A DNA stretch of 36,484 nt, taken from contig JALRKL010000061.1 of NCBI GenBank assembly GCA_023268875.1, forward strand, positions 1 to 36,484, in the 5' to 3' direction. This document shows positions 1 to 8,899 of this stretch, in pieces; within the stretch, counting starts at the first letter, position 1, and every line of letters starts with the position of its first letter. The notes beneath the pieces were generated by a model that had not been told where the DNA came from, did not search any database, and saw only the letters and a list, made by a program, of their open reading frames with translations. The translations under genes and the position numbers were made by a program. Origin of the DNA: Bacteroidia bacterium. Lineage in GTDB: Bacteria > Bacteroidota > Bacteroidia > NS11-12g > UBA955.

Positions 1-1
1 G

Positions 2-283
2 ACTGGAGCATGGGAAATTGTTCATAAAATTAACTCTCTTACAGATAAATATGATAAATTCGTTGCAATAGGTGCAATTATTAAAGGTGGCACTGATCAC
101 TACGAATATATCTCACAAGGCGTAATAGATGGTTTAATAAAATTGACGATTGATAAAAATATATACATTGCAAATTGTGTTTTAAATGTTCATGATGTAA
201 ATGATGCTTATGATAGATCTAAAAAAGATGCTAACAATAAAGGATCTCAAGCTGCGTTTGCTATAAATAATCTTTTTACTTAA
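2..283 (+). CDS. ribH: 6,7-dimethyl-8-ribityllumazine synthase (RibH), C-terminal part; 5' end outside the window
   Basis: Frame-2 translation TGAWEIVHKINSLTDKYDKFVAIGAIIKGGTDHYEYISQGVIDGLIKLTIDKNIYIANCVLNVHDVNDAYDRSKKDANNKGSQAAFAINNLFT* has the RibH pattern GA(W/F)E...ALGA(V/I)I(R/K)G.T.H.(D/E)Y...G(V/I)L...DA..R...NKG..AA. Absent from the ORF track because it is partial. Visibly more AT-rich than the following DNA. Confidence 0.82.
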   Translation, partial: TGAWEIVHKINSLTDKYDKFVAIGAIIKGGTDHYEYISQGVIDGLIKLTIDKNIYIANCVLNVHDVNDAYDRSKKDANNKGSQAAFAINNLFT

Positions 284-284
284 T

Positions 285-2417
285 TTATTTACTATTTAGG
301 TTATAATTCAATTGAAACTGATACATCCGCGGGGCGGACATGTCTGCGGGGCGGCCCATGAAAATTTGCTGTGTAATATTTCGAACCTGCAACATAATAT
401 CTACGTTTTCATTTATGGGCATTCCCGCCCGAACATCAAAAACATGTCCTGATATTTGACCGATACGATATTGTTGATTTACGCCCATTATTACATCGTC
501 TTCTAAAAATATATTATCGACGTTTTCGAAACCACTCTCATACCGGTAACTCAAGCCAATCGTGTACGTATTTAGTCGATATTCTAAATCACCCCTTATG
601 ATATGTCGGTTTCGATATTTCATGAAGGATGTTGGGTCGCTAGCCAAATCGGCATACCGCAATTGTGTCCCATTTAAAAGAGCGTTGGTATCGTTTACTT
701 GGGGCAAGGAATAGGTATATCCCAAAAACCAGCGGATTTGTTGTTTGTAGAATCGAATATCGCCTCCGCTCTCGAGTTCGAAACCTTGAATTGTTGCGGG
801 ACTCACATTAATGGATTTGAAGCCCAATAAGGGAATCGAGCCACTTGGAGCCCAGTTATTGAAGGTGTATTCCATTAGATTTTGCACATCTAAACGGTAA
901 TATGAGGCATCTAAATAACCAGAAAATACGCCCCACCCTTTTCGGATTTTGAATCCTTGCTTGAGGCCTAACTCAATATTTTGAGAGGTTTCGGGTTCGA
1001 GGTTGGGATTGGGTAGTACAGAAACGTTGCCAGTGGAGGTTAGGGTGAACAATTCGGCCATGCTCGGAAAGCGGAACCCTTCGCCATAAGAAGCTCGTAA
1101 GAAGGTGGCCTTTCCCAACTGTTTATTTAAACCTGCCCTGAATACCGGCTTTTGTCGGCTATTCCCATCGAGTTCGAAATATTCGTATCGCGAACCCATT
1201 TCGGCAATCCATCCGCGGTTCTTATAACTAACTTGGCTGTATAAAGCGTGATTGCGCGATGTGTGATCTCCTTGGAATAAAGGACTTTGGGTGCGTGTGA
1301 AGGAGTTAACTAAACCACCGGTATAGTTAAATCGACGTCCAATATTTTTGCTGCTGCGCCATTCGGAATAGTAATATTGACTCTGATTATCTTGGTTATT
1401 GTAGGGGTCTTCGTTTTCAATATCGTTGCTAACTTCGAAATAGCGGTTCTGAAATGTGTGTCTCCATTTACCGTTCCATTCCAAAATGGGATCTACATAA
1501 AAACGCCTGCCGGTGTTTTTAGTAATGGCATTATCTAAGGCGGTATACGCTTCTTTATCATTCTGCCACAATAGGAATGAGCCACTCTCACCGCGTTGAA
1601 TATTTCCGTTAAGCCATAATTTTAATTTTGGTAGGAATGAGGGTTCGTACCCATAGCGCCAACCCATACGTACGCGATAATCGAAGTCGCCCATTCGGTA
1701 GCTATCGTCGTTCAGTTGGTTCCAATTAACGGAAAACGAATGACGTCCGATTTTTTCTCTGTAAAATCCATGCAATCCATATAAATAGCGGCTTTTATTG
1801 CTGAATTCAAGTTCACGGGGAACGTTATAAACTCCGCCAATCATAGACATTTGACCTTCGGACTTGGTGGTGATTGGTGCTGACCGCATGTTAACAACTC
1901 CGTTAACCGCAGAGGATCCGTATAAAACGGAACCGGCGCTTTTAATGACTTCCACGCTGCTTATTCCTTCGCTAGGGAGAAAGCTAAACGGAACGGAACC
2001 CGCATCACCGGTAATCATGGGCATATCGTCGATGCACATCATTACACGACTTCCAGCGCCATAACTCCAGCCACTGCCGTTGCGAATATTGATTTGATCG
2101 TCGTTAATGACTACTCCTGGTACTTGTTCTAAGGCCGAATTAATATTCGTTGTAATCTTGTTTTCTATTAAATACGGTTTAAGTATAGATAGACCAACCG
2201 TACTCTCTTTTATTTTAGTAAAGCCTTTGTTGGTACTTATTACAACTCCATCTAAGTAATCGAAATTTTCCAGTTTGTTTGAGTCTTTATAAGATGAGTA
2301 ATGACTCATTTTAAACTGGACTTCTCGTATTGAACTTTCAATCTTACTGATTACTTCTGTGCTTGCCGATAGGGAAAAAGAATGGATGGCTGCAATAAGC
2401 ACAGAAAAATGTTTCAC
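285..2417 (-). CDS. TonB-dependent outer-membrane receptor
   Basis: 710 aa; plug-domain motifs (ALEQVPGVVINDDQINIRNGS...SSVEVIKSAGSVLYGSSAVNGVVNMRS) and C-terminal beta-barrel (FRASYGEGFRFPSMAELF..., NLEPETSQNIELGLK). Start codon is GTG at 2417. Confidence 0.92.
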   Translation of the reverse strand: MKHFSVLIAAIHSFSLSASTEVISKIESSIREVQFKMSHYSSYKDSNKLENFDYLDGVVISTNKGFTKIKESTVGLSILKPYLIENKITTNINSALEQVPGVVINDDQINIRNGSGWSYGAGSRVMMCIDDMPMITGDAGSVPFSFLPSEGISSVEVIKSAGSVLYGSSAVNGVVNMRSAPITTKSEGQMSMIGGVYNVPRELEFSNKSRYLYGLHGFYREKIGRHSFSVNWNQLNDDSYRMGDFDYRVRMGWRYGYEPSFLPKLKLWLNGNIQRGESGSFLLWQNDKEAYTALDNAITKNTGRRFYVDPILEWNGKWRHTFQNRYFEVSNDIENEDPYNNQDNQSQYYYSEWRSSKNIGRRFNYTGGLVNSFTRTQSPLFQGDHTSRNHALYSQVSYKNRGWIAEMGSRYEYFELDGNSRQKPVFRAGLNKQLGKATFLRASYGEGFRFPSMAELFTLTSTGNVSVLPNPNLEPETSQNIELGLKQGFKIRKGWGVFSGYLDASYYRLDVQNLMEYTFNNWAPSGSIPLLGFKSINVSPATIQGFELESGGDIRFYKQQIRWFLGYTYSLPQVNDTNALLNGTQLRYADLASDPTSFMKYRNRHIIRGDLEYRLNTYTIGLSYRYESGFENVDNIFLEDDVIMGVNQQYRIGQISGHVFDVRAGMPINENVDIMLQVRNITQQIFMGRPADMSAPRMYQFQLNYNLNSK

Positions 2418-2462
2418 GTTTTTGGTTTTACTTGTAACTTCGTGAAATTAATCCTAAGAAAT

Positions 2463-3164
2463 ATGATACGCAAATTCATTTTCGCCAGTCTAGCCCTTGC
2501 GGCGGCTTTTTCTTCGCAACCCTTGTGGTCACAAGATTGCACACCCGCTACGCTATCCGAACCAGGTATCCTACCAGAATCGCTACCATTCGCCCAAAAA
2601 GATCAGTCATACAGTGAAACCATTTCGGTTTTATTGTTTGCCGATACTATGGTTGAAGCCAACGGGCAAAAAGTAAAAGCGGTAATCGACTCAATGGTAT
2701 TATTAGGTGTGAATGGACTTCCCGATGGAATAAATTACCGTTGTAAAGATGGAATCAATCGCTTTTTACCGCTCACGCCAAGTTGTATTTCAGTTTATGG
2801 AACCCCAACCGAAGAAGGTACTTTCCCTTTAGAGATTCCGGTAATGTCTTACGCCAAAGTGTTGGGATTTGTTTCCATCAACCAAGGCGATACCATTCGA
2901 AACTATGTGTTAAACGTATACGGCGGTGGCGCTTCACTAGATAAAATAGATTTAAAATCGTTGAATATATTTCCCAATCCAGCTTCTGATAAAATTTCGG
3001 TGCTCTCGGGGGATATTCCCCGATTGCTAACCTTTAACGGTACCGAAATTGCGTTGCCTTGGGAGCCTAAAGGGCCTGTTTTTATCGCTGATGTCGCTGC
3101 TTTGCCTTCAGGCATATACATGATAATTGCAAATGGCCAAGTGGCACGTTTCGTAAAACCCTAA
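2463..3164 (+). CDS. Secreted protein with type IX secretion C-terminal sorting domain
   Basis: Start moved from the ORF-track 2382 to ATG 2463 (MIRKFIFASLALAAAFSSQPLWSQ signal peptide). C-terminal LKSLNIFPNPASDKISVLSG...LPSGIYMIIANGQVARFVKP is a Por/T9SS type A CTD. Confidence 0.85.
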   Translation: MIRKFIFASLALAAAFSSQPLWSQDCTPATLSEPGILPESLPFAQKDQSYSETISVLLFADTMVEANGQKVKAVIDSMVLLGVNGLPDGINYRCKDGINRFLPLTPSCISVYGTPTEEGTFPLEIPVMSYAKVLGFVSINQGDTIRNYVLNVYGGGASLDKIDLKSLNIFPNPASDKISVLSGDIPRLLTFNGTEIALPWEPKGPVFIADVAALPSGIYMIIANGQVARFVKP

Positions 3165-3613
3165 TGACTAAAGACGCATTTTTTGTAAAAATTCCAAGGC
3201 AAAAGGCCGAATTACCAGCGGTTTTAGTCCTTTTTGTTATTTTTTTAGTGGGTTTCGCCTTTCATTACGACTTTTTTAGTTGGACCGGCGGATTTATTTA
3301 CTCGGGATTTGCACTTCCGTTATTGATGTGGATTTATCAAAAGAGAAAGGGCGATTATTTTGTGCGCGTTGATGAAGAGGGAATTGCATGGAGGGAACAC
3401 TTTTTCTCGAGTTACACATTTATTCCATGGAAATACGTTCAGCGCATAGATTATTTGGTGTTTGAAATTAATTTCATGCTGAAAGAAACGGCTCAAGTGG
3501 TATGTTTTGCCACAAGTGGTTTAACCGATGAACAAGCGGAAGATTTAAAACAAAAGATTTCTGATATTATAAAAGAACGATTGGAAAAAGAGAGACATGA
3601 CATTCAAGCCTAA
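3164..3613 (+). CDS. Small membrane protein, two TM helices plus a cytoplasmic PH-like domain (hypothetical)
   Basis: 149 aa; TM stretches (AVLVLFVIFLVGFAF, FIYSGFALPLLMWIY) followed by VRVDEEGIAWREHFFSSYTFIPWKYVQRIDY. TAATG overlap with the upstream gene. Confidence 0.7.
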   Translation: MTKDAFFVKIPRQKAELPAVLVLFVIFLVGFAFHYDFFSWTGGFIYSGFALPLLMWIYQKRKGDYFVRVDEEGIAWREHFFSSYTFIPWKYVQRIDYLVFEINFMLKETAQVVCFATSGLTDEQAEDLKQKISDIIKERLEKERHDIQA

Positions 3614-4895
3614 TTTTGATTTTTTGGAGGAATTGCAATGGAGGGGTTTATTGCACGATAGCATTCCAGGCACAGATGAATTATTAAATAAAGAAAGAGT
3701 ATCGGCCTATATTGGCTTTGATCCTACGGCAGACTCATTGCATATAGGCAATATGGTGCCCATTATGTTACTTACTTTATTTCAAAAGGCAGGTCATCAG
3801 CCGATTGTTTTAGTGGGAGGAGCAACCGGAAGAGTTGGAGATCCCAGTGGAAAAACAGCCGAAAGGCAGCTGTTGGATACCGATGCCATTCAAAGAAATT
3901 TAGAGGGACAAAAGGCCCAATTGATGCGTTTCTTAGACTTTGAGAAAGGCGATAATAAAGCGATAGTTGTAAACAACTACGATTGGTTTAAAGATTGGTC
4001 GTTTTTAGATTTTATTCGCGATGTCGGAAAGCATATTACGGTTAGTTATATGATGGGTAAAGACAGTGTTAAAAACCGATTAGAAGCGGGAGGTTTGTCG
4101 TTTACGGAATTTACCTATCAACTGGTTCAAGGTTATGACTTTTTGCATTTATATCGTGAAATGGGGGTAAAGCTCCAAATGGGAGGCAGCGATCAGTGGG
4201 GAAATATCACCACTGGAACGGAACTGATACGCAAAACCATTCAAGGCGACGCATACGCCATAACAGCTCCTTTAGTTACCAAATCAGATGGTACAAAATT
4301 TGGTAAGAGTGAAGGAGGAAATGTTTGGCTGGATGCTAATAAGACACCTGTATTTTCTTTCTATCAATTTTGGTTAAATATTGGCGATGAAGATGCGGTT
4401 AAGTTTATTAAAATTTATTCGTTAAAATCCAGACTGGAGATTGAAGAGCTCATAAAGGCACACGAAGGTCAGGAATATCTAAGGAGCTTGCAGAAAGCCT
4501 TGGCTGAAGAAATGACGATTCGGGTTCATGGCGAAGAGGCCTTGCTTTTAGCTCAAAAGGCCACACAAGTGTTTTTTGGCAATGGTAGTGAGGAAGATTT
4601 AAGGGCGCTCGATGAGGCAACATTAGCCGCTTCTTTAGAGGGAATGGACACCTTTAATATTCAAAAGGAAAAGGTGACAGAAGGCATAAATATCTTGGAC
4701 TTATTAGCGGTAGAATCAACGATTTTTTCATCAAAGGGAGAAGCACGAAAGATGGTTCAAGCCAACGGATTTTCGTTGAATAAAGCGAAAATTAGCGATG
4801 TTGAATACCAAATAAGTGCTGCTGATGTATTACATGGGAGGTATATAATTGCCCAAAAAGGCAAGAAGAATTACTTTGTGATAGCGCTAATTTAG
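3597..4895 (+). CDS. tyrS: Tyrosine--tRNA ligase
   Basis: HIGN (HIGH-type) and KFGKS (KMSKS-type) motifs, S4-like C-terminus; 432 aa. Confidence 0.97.
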   Translation: MTFKPNFDFLEELQWRGLLHDSIPGTDELLNKERVSAYIGFDPTADSLHIGNMVPIMLLTLFQKAGHQPIVLVGGATGRVGDPSGKTAERQLLDTDAIQRNLEGQKAQLMRFLDFEKGDNKAIVVNNYDWFKDWSFLDFIRDVGKHITVSYMMGKDSVKNRLEAGGLSFTEFTYQLVQGYDFLHLYREMGVKLQMGGSDQWGNITTGTELIRKTIQGDAYAITAPLVTKSDGTKFGKSEGGNVWLDANKTPVFSFYQFWLNIGDEDAVKFIKIYSLKSRLEIEELIKAHEGQEYLRSLQKALAEEMTIRVHGEEALLLAQKATQVFFGNGSEEDLRALDEATLAASLEGMDTFNIQKEKVTEGINILDLLAVESTIFSSKGEARKMVQANGFSLNKAKISDVEYQISAADVLHGRYIIAQKGKKNYFVIALI

Positions 4896-4944
4896 TAATT
4901 ACCCTTTTTTATTAGCCCGCATAAGGTTGTATCTTTGAAGGTAT

Positions 4945-5817
4945 ATGAAGGGAATCATTTTAGCAGGTGGGTCGGGGACACGTTTGTATCCGCTCACAAT
5001 GGCCGTAAGCAAACAACTTATGCCGGTTTACGACAAGCCAATGATTTACTATCCCTTATCGGTCTTAATGATGGCAGGAATTCGCGAAATTCTTATCATC
5101 TCTACCCCGCACGATATGCCGCATTTTCAGCGCCTTTTAGGCGATGGCAGCCGTATAGGATGTCGCTTTGAGTATACGGTTCAGCCTTCACCTGATGGTT
5201 TGGCGCAAGCTTTTGTTTTAGGGGAATCTTTTATCGGCGACGACGACGTTGCACTTATTCTTGGGGATAATATTTTTTATGGAAGTCATTTAAACGAAAC
5301 CTTAAAAAGTTGTCGAAATCCAAAAGGCGGTATTGTTTTTGCCTACCATGTATCAGATCCAGAACGTTATGGCGTAGTTGAATTTGATTCGGATTTAAAA
5401 GCCTTAAGTATCGAAGAAAAACCAACGGAACCAAAGTCGAGTTTTGCAGTACCTGGACTTTATTTCTATGACAATTCGGTAGTAGAAGTGGCTAAAAATT
5501 TGAAGCCGTCTCCTCGTGGCGAATTAGAAATAACCGACGTGAATAAGCACTATTTGGCTAATGGAAATTTGTCAGTGCGTATTTTAAGTAGAGGAACTGC
5601 ATGGTTGGACACAGGTACATTTAGTTCCTTAATGCAGGCAGGACAGTTCGTTGAGGTAATTGAAGAAAGACAAGGCCTAAAGGTGGGATGTATTGAGGAG
5701 ATTGCGTGGCGTCAAGGATTTATTGACTCCAATACGCTGGTAGAGATAGCGCAGCCGCTGAAGAAAAGCGGTTATGGGGATTATCTCGAGAAGATTATAA
5801 ATATTCAAACCTACTAA
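4945..5817 (+). CDS. rfbA: Glucose-1-phosphate thymidylyltransferase
   Basis: [42 protein letters not shown]... full-length RmlA; 290 aa. Confidence 0.96.
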   Translation: MKGIILAGGSGTRLYPLTMAVSKQLMPVYDKPMIYYPLSVLMMAGIREILIISTPHDMPHFQRLLGDGSRIGCRFEYTVQPSPDGLAQAFVLGESFIGDDDVALILGDNIFYGSHLNETLKSCRNPKGGIVFAYHVSDPERYGVVEFDSDLKALSIEEKPTEPKSSFAVPGLYFYDNSVVEVAKNLKPSPRGELEITDVNKHYLANGNLSVRILSRGTAWLDTGTFSSLMQAGQFVEVIEERQGLKVGCIEEIAWRQGFIDSNTLVEIAQPLKKSGYGDYLEKIINIQTY

Positions 5818-5828
5818 AATCCGAAAAT

Positions 5829-6299
5829 ATGAACAGTTCAAGGTGGTCGGCCATAAAATCAAAAGTTAGCGATTTGGTATCGCGATACAAGGATTTACAA
5901 GCCGAGAACACCGAATTAGCGGTTCAAGTTACCACCTTACAAAACAACGTTTCTGAACTCAAATTGAAAATTGAGAATCAGAAGTCAAGTGGGGTTAATT
6001 CGAATGATTTGGATTTGATGCAAACCCAAATTGCTCGCAAGAATGTGTTGATTGAAAATTTGGAAGTAGAAAAGGAAAATGCAGAGAATCGGGTAAGGGA
6101 ATTAGAGGAGATGCTGCTATTAAAGGACAGTACGCTTCAAGTGCAAAAAAATACGATTAACGAATTAACGGAACAGAATAAATTGATTAAACTTGCAAAA
6201 GAAATGTCGTCAGAAAAAGGCGATACACATGAACTAAAAATAAAAATTAACGAATTAATACGAGACATAGACCGGTGCATTGATTTGCTAAACGATTGA
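5829..6299 (+). CDS. Coiled-coil protein encoded directly upstream of zapA (hypothetical)
   Basis: 156 aa, almost entirely heptad-like (YKDLQAENTELAVQVTTLQNNVSELKLKIENQ..., IENLEVEKENAENRVRELEEML). Confidence 0.75.
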   Translation: MNSSRWSAIKSKVSDLVSRYKDLQAENTELAVQVTTLQNNVSELKLKIENQKSSGVNSNDLDLMQTQIARKNVLIENLEVEKENAENRVRELEEMLLLKDSTLQVQKNTINELTEQNKLIKLAKEMSSEKGDTHELKIKINELIRDIDRCIDLLND

Positions 6300-6304
6300 A
6301 TATT

Positions 6305-6586
6305 ATGGAGCCTAATGAAACTGTACTTCTAACTGTAACCATCGATGGGCGTCAAATGCGCTTAAGGGTGGGCAAACAAGATGAGGCACAAGTTTTATCG
6401 GCAGTGGAACTGTTAAATAAACGAATTGCTGGTTTCCAGCGCTTTGGCTCGAGTGATCCTCTTGATAGGCTCTCTTGGGCAGCATTGGATCTGGCAGGTG
6501 AGGTGGTCCGTGGAGAAAAACCCATGGAATCCGAATCAAATGAGAAGGAATTAACGGAAATTGAACAACTGCTAGATTCATTGTAA
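6305..6586 (+). CDS. zapA: Cell division protein ZapA
   Basis: MEPNETVLLTVTIDGRQMRLRVGKQDEAQVLSAVELLNKRI... ZapA-like. ORF-track start 6296 is a TTG; ATG at 6305 preferred. Confidence 0.85.
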   Translation: MEPNETVLLTVTIDGRQMRLRVGKQDEAQVLSAVELLNKRIAGFQRFGSSDPLDRLSWAALDLAGEVVRGEKPMESESNEKELTEIEQLLDSL

Positions 6587-6635
6587 ACATCAATCAGGTA
6601 AATCGGTGCTCCATAATGTATAAAAATGGAGTAAC

Positions 6636-8177
6636 ATGAACAGTATCTTATTTATCCTAATCGGACTAATTGTTGGCGTGGGAGTGGGCTATATCCTATT
6701 TGTTGCCGCTCGCAAAAAACAATTAGAAAGCGAAAAAAATCGCGTTTTAGAAGAAGCTAAAATGCAGGGTGAAAACCTCAAGAAAGACCGTATTCTCGAA
6801 GCAAAAGAGAAATACATGCAATTGCGTTCGGAGTACGAAAAAGAGACCAATAAACGGTCACAAGAATTATCAAATGCCGAAAACCGACTCAAGCAAAAAG
6901 AACAATCATTAGACGACAAAATTCGTAACCTTAAACAAAAAGAAGACGAAACCGTTCAAAAAGGTCAGCGTTTGGATGCGCAAATTGAAACCTACAAAAA
7001 ACGGGAGTCTGAATTGGCTCAAATGCGTGAGCAACAATTGAAGCAGCTTGAAACCGTAGCGGGCTTATCGCAAGATGAAGCCAAAGAAAAAATGATGGAG
7101 GCCATAAAGGCTAAAACCCATTCGGAAGGCCTAACATTGGCAAAAACGATTGTTGAAGAGGCAAAATTGGGCGCCACCAGAGAAGCAAAACGAATTGTAT
7201 TGCAAACCATTCAACGTACAGCAGCTGAATTGGCTATCGATAATACCGTTACTGCATTCCCATTGGAATCGGACGATGTAAAAGGTCGTATCATCGGACG
7301 TGAGGGTAGAAACATCAAGGCGTTTGAAGCAGCAACAGGTGTAGAAATCCTTATTGACGATACCCCAGAAACGATCGTATTGTCTTGTTACGATCCTATT
7401 CGCCGTGAAGTGGCAAGGGTATCTCTTGAACGTCTCATTAGAGATGGTCGTATACACCCAGCCCGTATCGAAGAAGTGGTTGAGAAGACTAAGAAGCAAA
7501 TCGAAGAAGAAGTAATTGAATGGGGAGAACGCACCGTAGTTGATTTAGGTATTACGGGTTTACACCCAGAATTGATCCGTTATGTAGGCCGTATGCGTTT
7601 CCGTAGCTCTTATGGACAAAATCTTTTGAAGCACTCGCGTGAGGTAGCCCGTTTGTGTGCTACAATGGCGGCTGAAATGGGATTGAATGTAAAACTTGCT
7701 AAACGAGCTGGTTTGTTACACGATATAGGAAAATGTCCCGATAACGACGAAGAAACGCCACACGCATTACTCGGATTGAAGTTGTGTGAAAAATACGGAG
7801 AACACCCTGAGGTTTGTAACGCGGTTGGTGCTCACCATGACGAAATTGAAATGACCAGTCTTTTAAGTCCGGTTGTTCAAGCGTGTGATGCTATAAGCGG
7901 TTCAAGGCCGGGTGCACGTCGAGGCGATGAGCAATACGTAGAACGTATTAAGGAAATGGAAAATATGGCGTTAAGTTACCCAGGTGTTGAGAAAGCATTT
8001 GCAATTCAGGCGGGCCGTGAGTTGCGCATTATCATGGGAGCTGAGGGCACGAATGACGATCAAGCCGATAATCTAGCATTTGAATTATCGAACCGTATTA
8101 TGACGGAAATGCGTTACCCAGGACAGGTGAAAATCACGGTGATTCGTGAAAAACGCTCTGTGGGTGTAGCAAAATAG
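6636..8177 (+). CDS. rny: Ribonuclease Y
   Basis: N-terminal TM, long coiled coil, KH domain (IIGREGRNIKAFEAATGVEILIDDTPETIVLS) and HD domain (LLHDIGKC...AHHDEIE); 513 aa. GGAG 5 nt before the ATG. Confidence 0.97.
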   Translation: MNSILFILIGLIVGVGVGYILFVAARKKQLESEKNRVLEEAKMQGENLKKDRILEAKEKYMQLRSEYEKETNKRSQELSNAENRLKQKEQSLDDKIRNLKQKEDETVQKGQRLDAQIETYKKRESELAQMREQQLKQLETVAGLSQDEAKEKMMEAIKAKTHSEGLTLAKTIVEEAKLGATREAKRIVLQTIQRTAAELAIDNTVTAFPLESDDVKGRIIGREGRNIKAFEAATGVEILIDDTPETIVLSCYDPIRREVARVSLERLIRDGRIHPARIEEVVEKTKKQIEEEVIEWGERTVVDLGITGLHPELIRYVGRMRFRSSYGQNLLKHSREVARLCATMAAEMGLNVKLAKRAGLLHDIGKCPDNDEETPHALLGLKLCEKYGEHPEVCNAVGAHHDEIEMTSLLSPVVQACDAISGSRPGARRGDEQYVERIKEMENMALSYPGVEKAFAIQAGRELRIIMGAEGTNDDQADNLAFELSNRIMTEMRYPGQVKITVIREKRSVGVAK

Positions 8178-8188
8178 AGTTAAAGAAT

Positions 8189-8899
8189 ATGTCGGGTAAG
8201 TTATATATAGTTCCTACGCCAATCGGCAATTTGGGCGATATAACTTACCGGGCAGTTTCTGTATTGAAATCGGTCGACAAGATATTGGCCGAAGATACAC
8301 GAACCACGAGAGTATTGTTAAATCATTATGAAATTTCTACTCCTTGTGAAAGTTTTCACATTCATAATGAACACCACAAGTTATCCAAACACATTCAGGA
8401 TTTAAAAGAAGGCGCTCAGTTAGCTCAGGTCTCAGATGCGGGAACTCCTGCTGTTTCAGATCCAGGTTATTTACTAACTCGTGAGGCGATTTCACAAGGA
8501 ATTGAAATAGAAGTTTTACCCGGCGCTACGGCGTTTTTGCCGGCTTTGATTAAAAGCGGTTTTGCGCTACATAAATTTACATTTGAGGGGTTTTTACCCC
8601 AAAAAAAGGGCCGTCAAACCAAACTTATGGAATGGTCTAAATACGACGATACCTTGGTTTTTTATGAAAGTCCTCATAAATTATTGAAAACCTTGGTGGC
8701 CTTGCGCGATTTATGTGAATCGCATCGAAGGGTTAGCGTTTCTCGCGAAATAACCAAGAAATTTGAAGAAACCGTTAATGGAACATTATCCGATGCGGTT
8801 GCGCATTTTGAAGCGCGTGCCCCTAAAGGAGAATTTGTTGTAGTTTTGGAGGGTGCCAAATATGCTAACGATCAAGTTGAAATCTTGGATTCCGAATAG
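8189..8899 (+). CDS. rsmI: 16S rRNA (cytidine(1402)-2'-O)-methyltransferase
   Basis: GKLYIVPTPIGNLGDITYRA...ILAEDTRTTRVLLNHY...SDAGTPAVSDPGYLL...LPGATAFLPAL. Confidence 0.96.
   Translation: MSGKLYIVPTPIGNLGDITYRAVSVLKSVDKILAEDTRTTRVLLNHYEISTPCESFHIHNEHHKLSKHIQDLKEGAQLAQVSDAGTPAVSDPGYLLTREAISQGIEIEVLPGATAFLPALIKSGFALHKFTFEGFLPQKKGRQTKLMEWSKYDDTLVFYESPHKLLKTLVALRDLCESHRRVSVSREITKKFEETVNGTLSDAVAHFEARAPKGEFVVVLEGAKYANDQVEILDSE

Noticed and set aside
4935-5171. 78-aa ORF overlapping the 5' end of rfbA
   Set aside because: Out of frame within a strongly conserved rfbA, with no recognisable domain.
6587-6635. 6S RNA gene downstream of zapA
   Set aside because: 6S RNA often follows zapA in Proteobacteria, but this gap is only 49 bp, too short for 6S RNA.
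7131-7499. 122-aa antisense ORF in rny
   Set aside because: Antisense to the highly conserved KH region of RNase Y; chance open frame.
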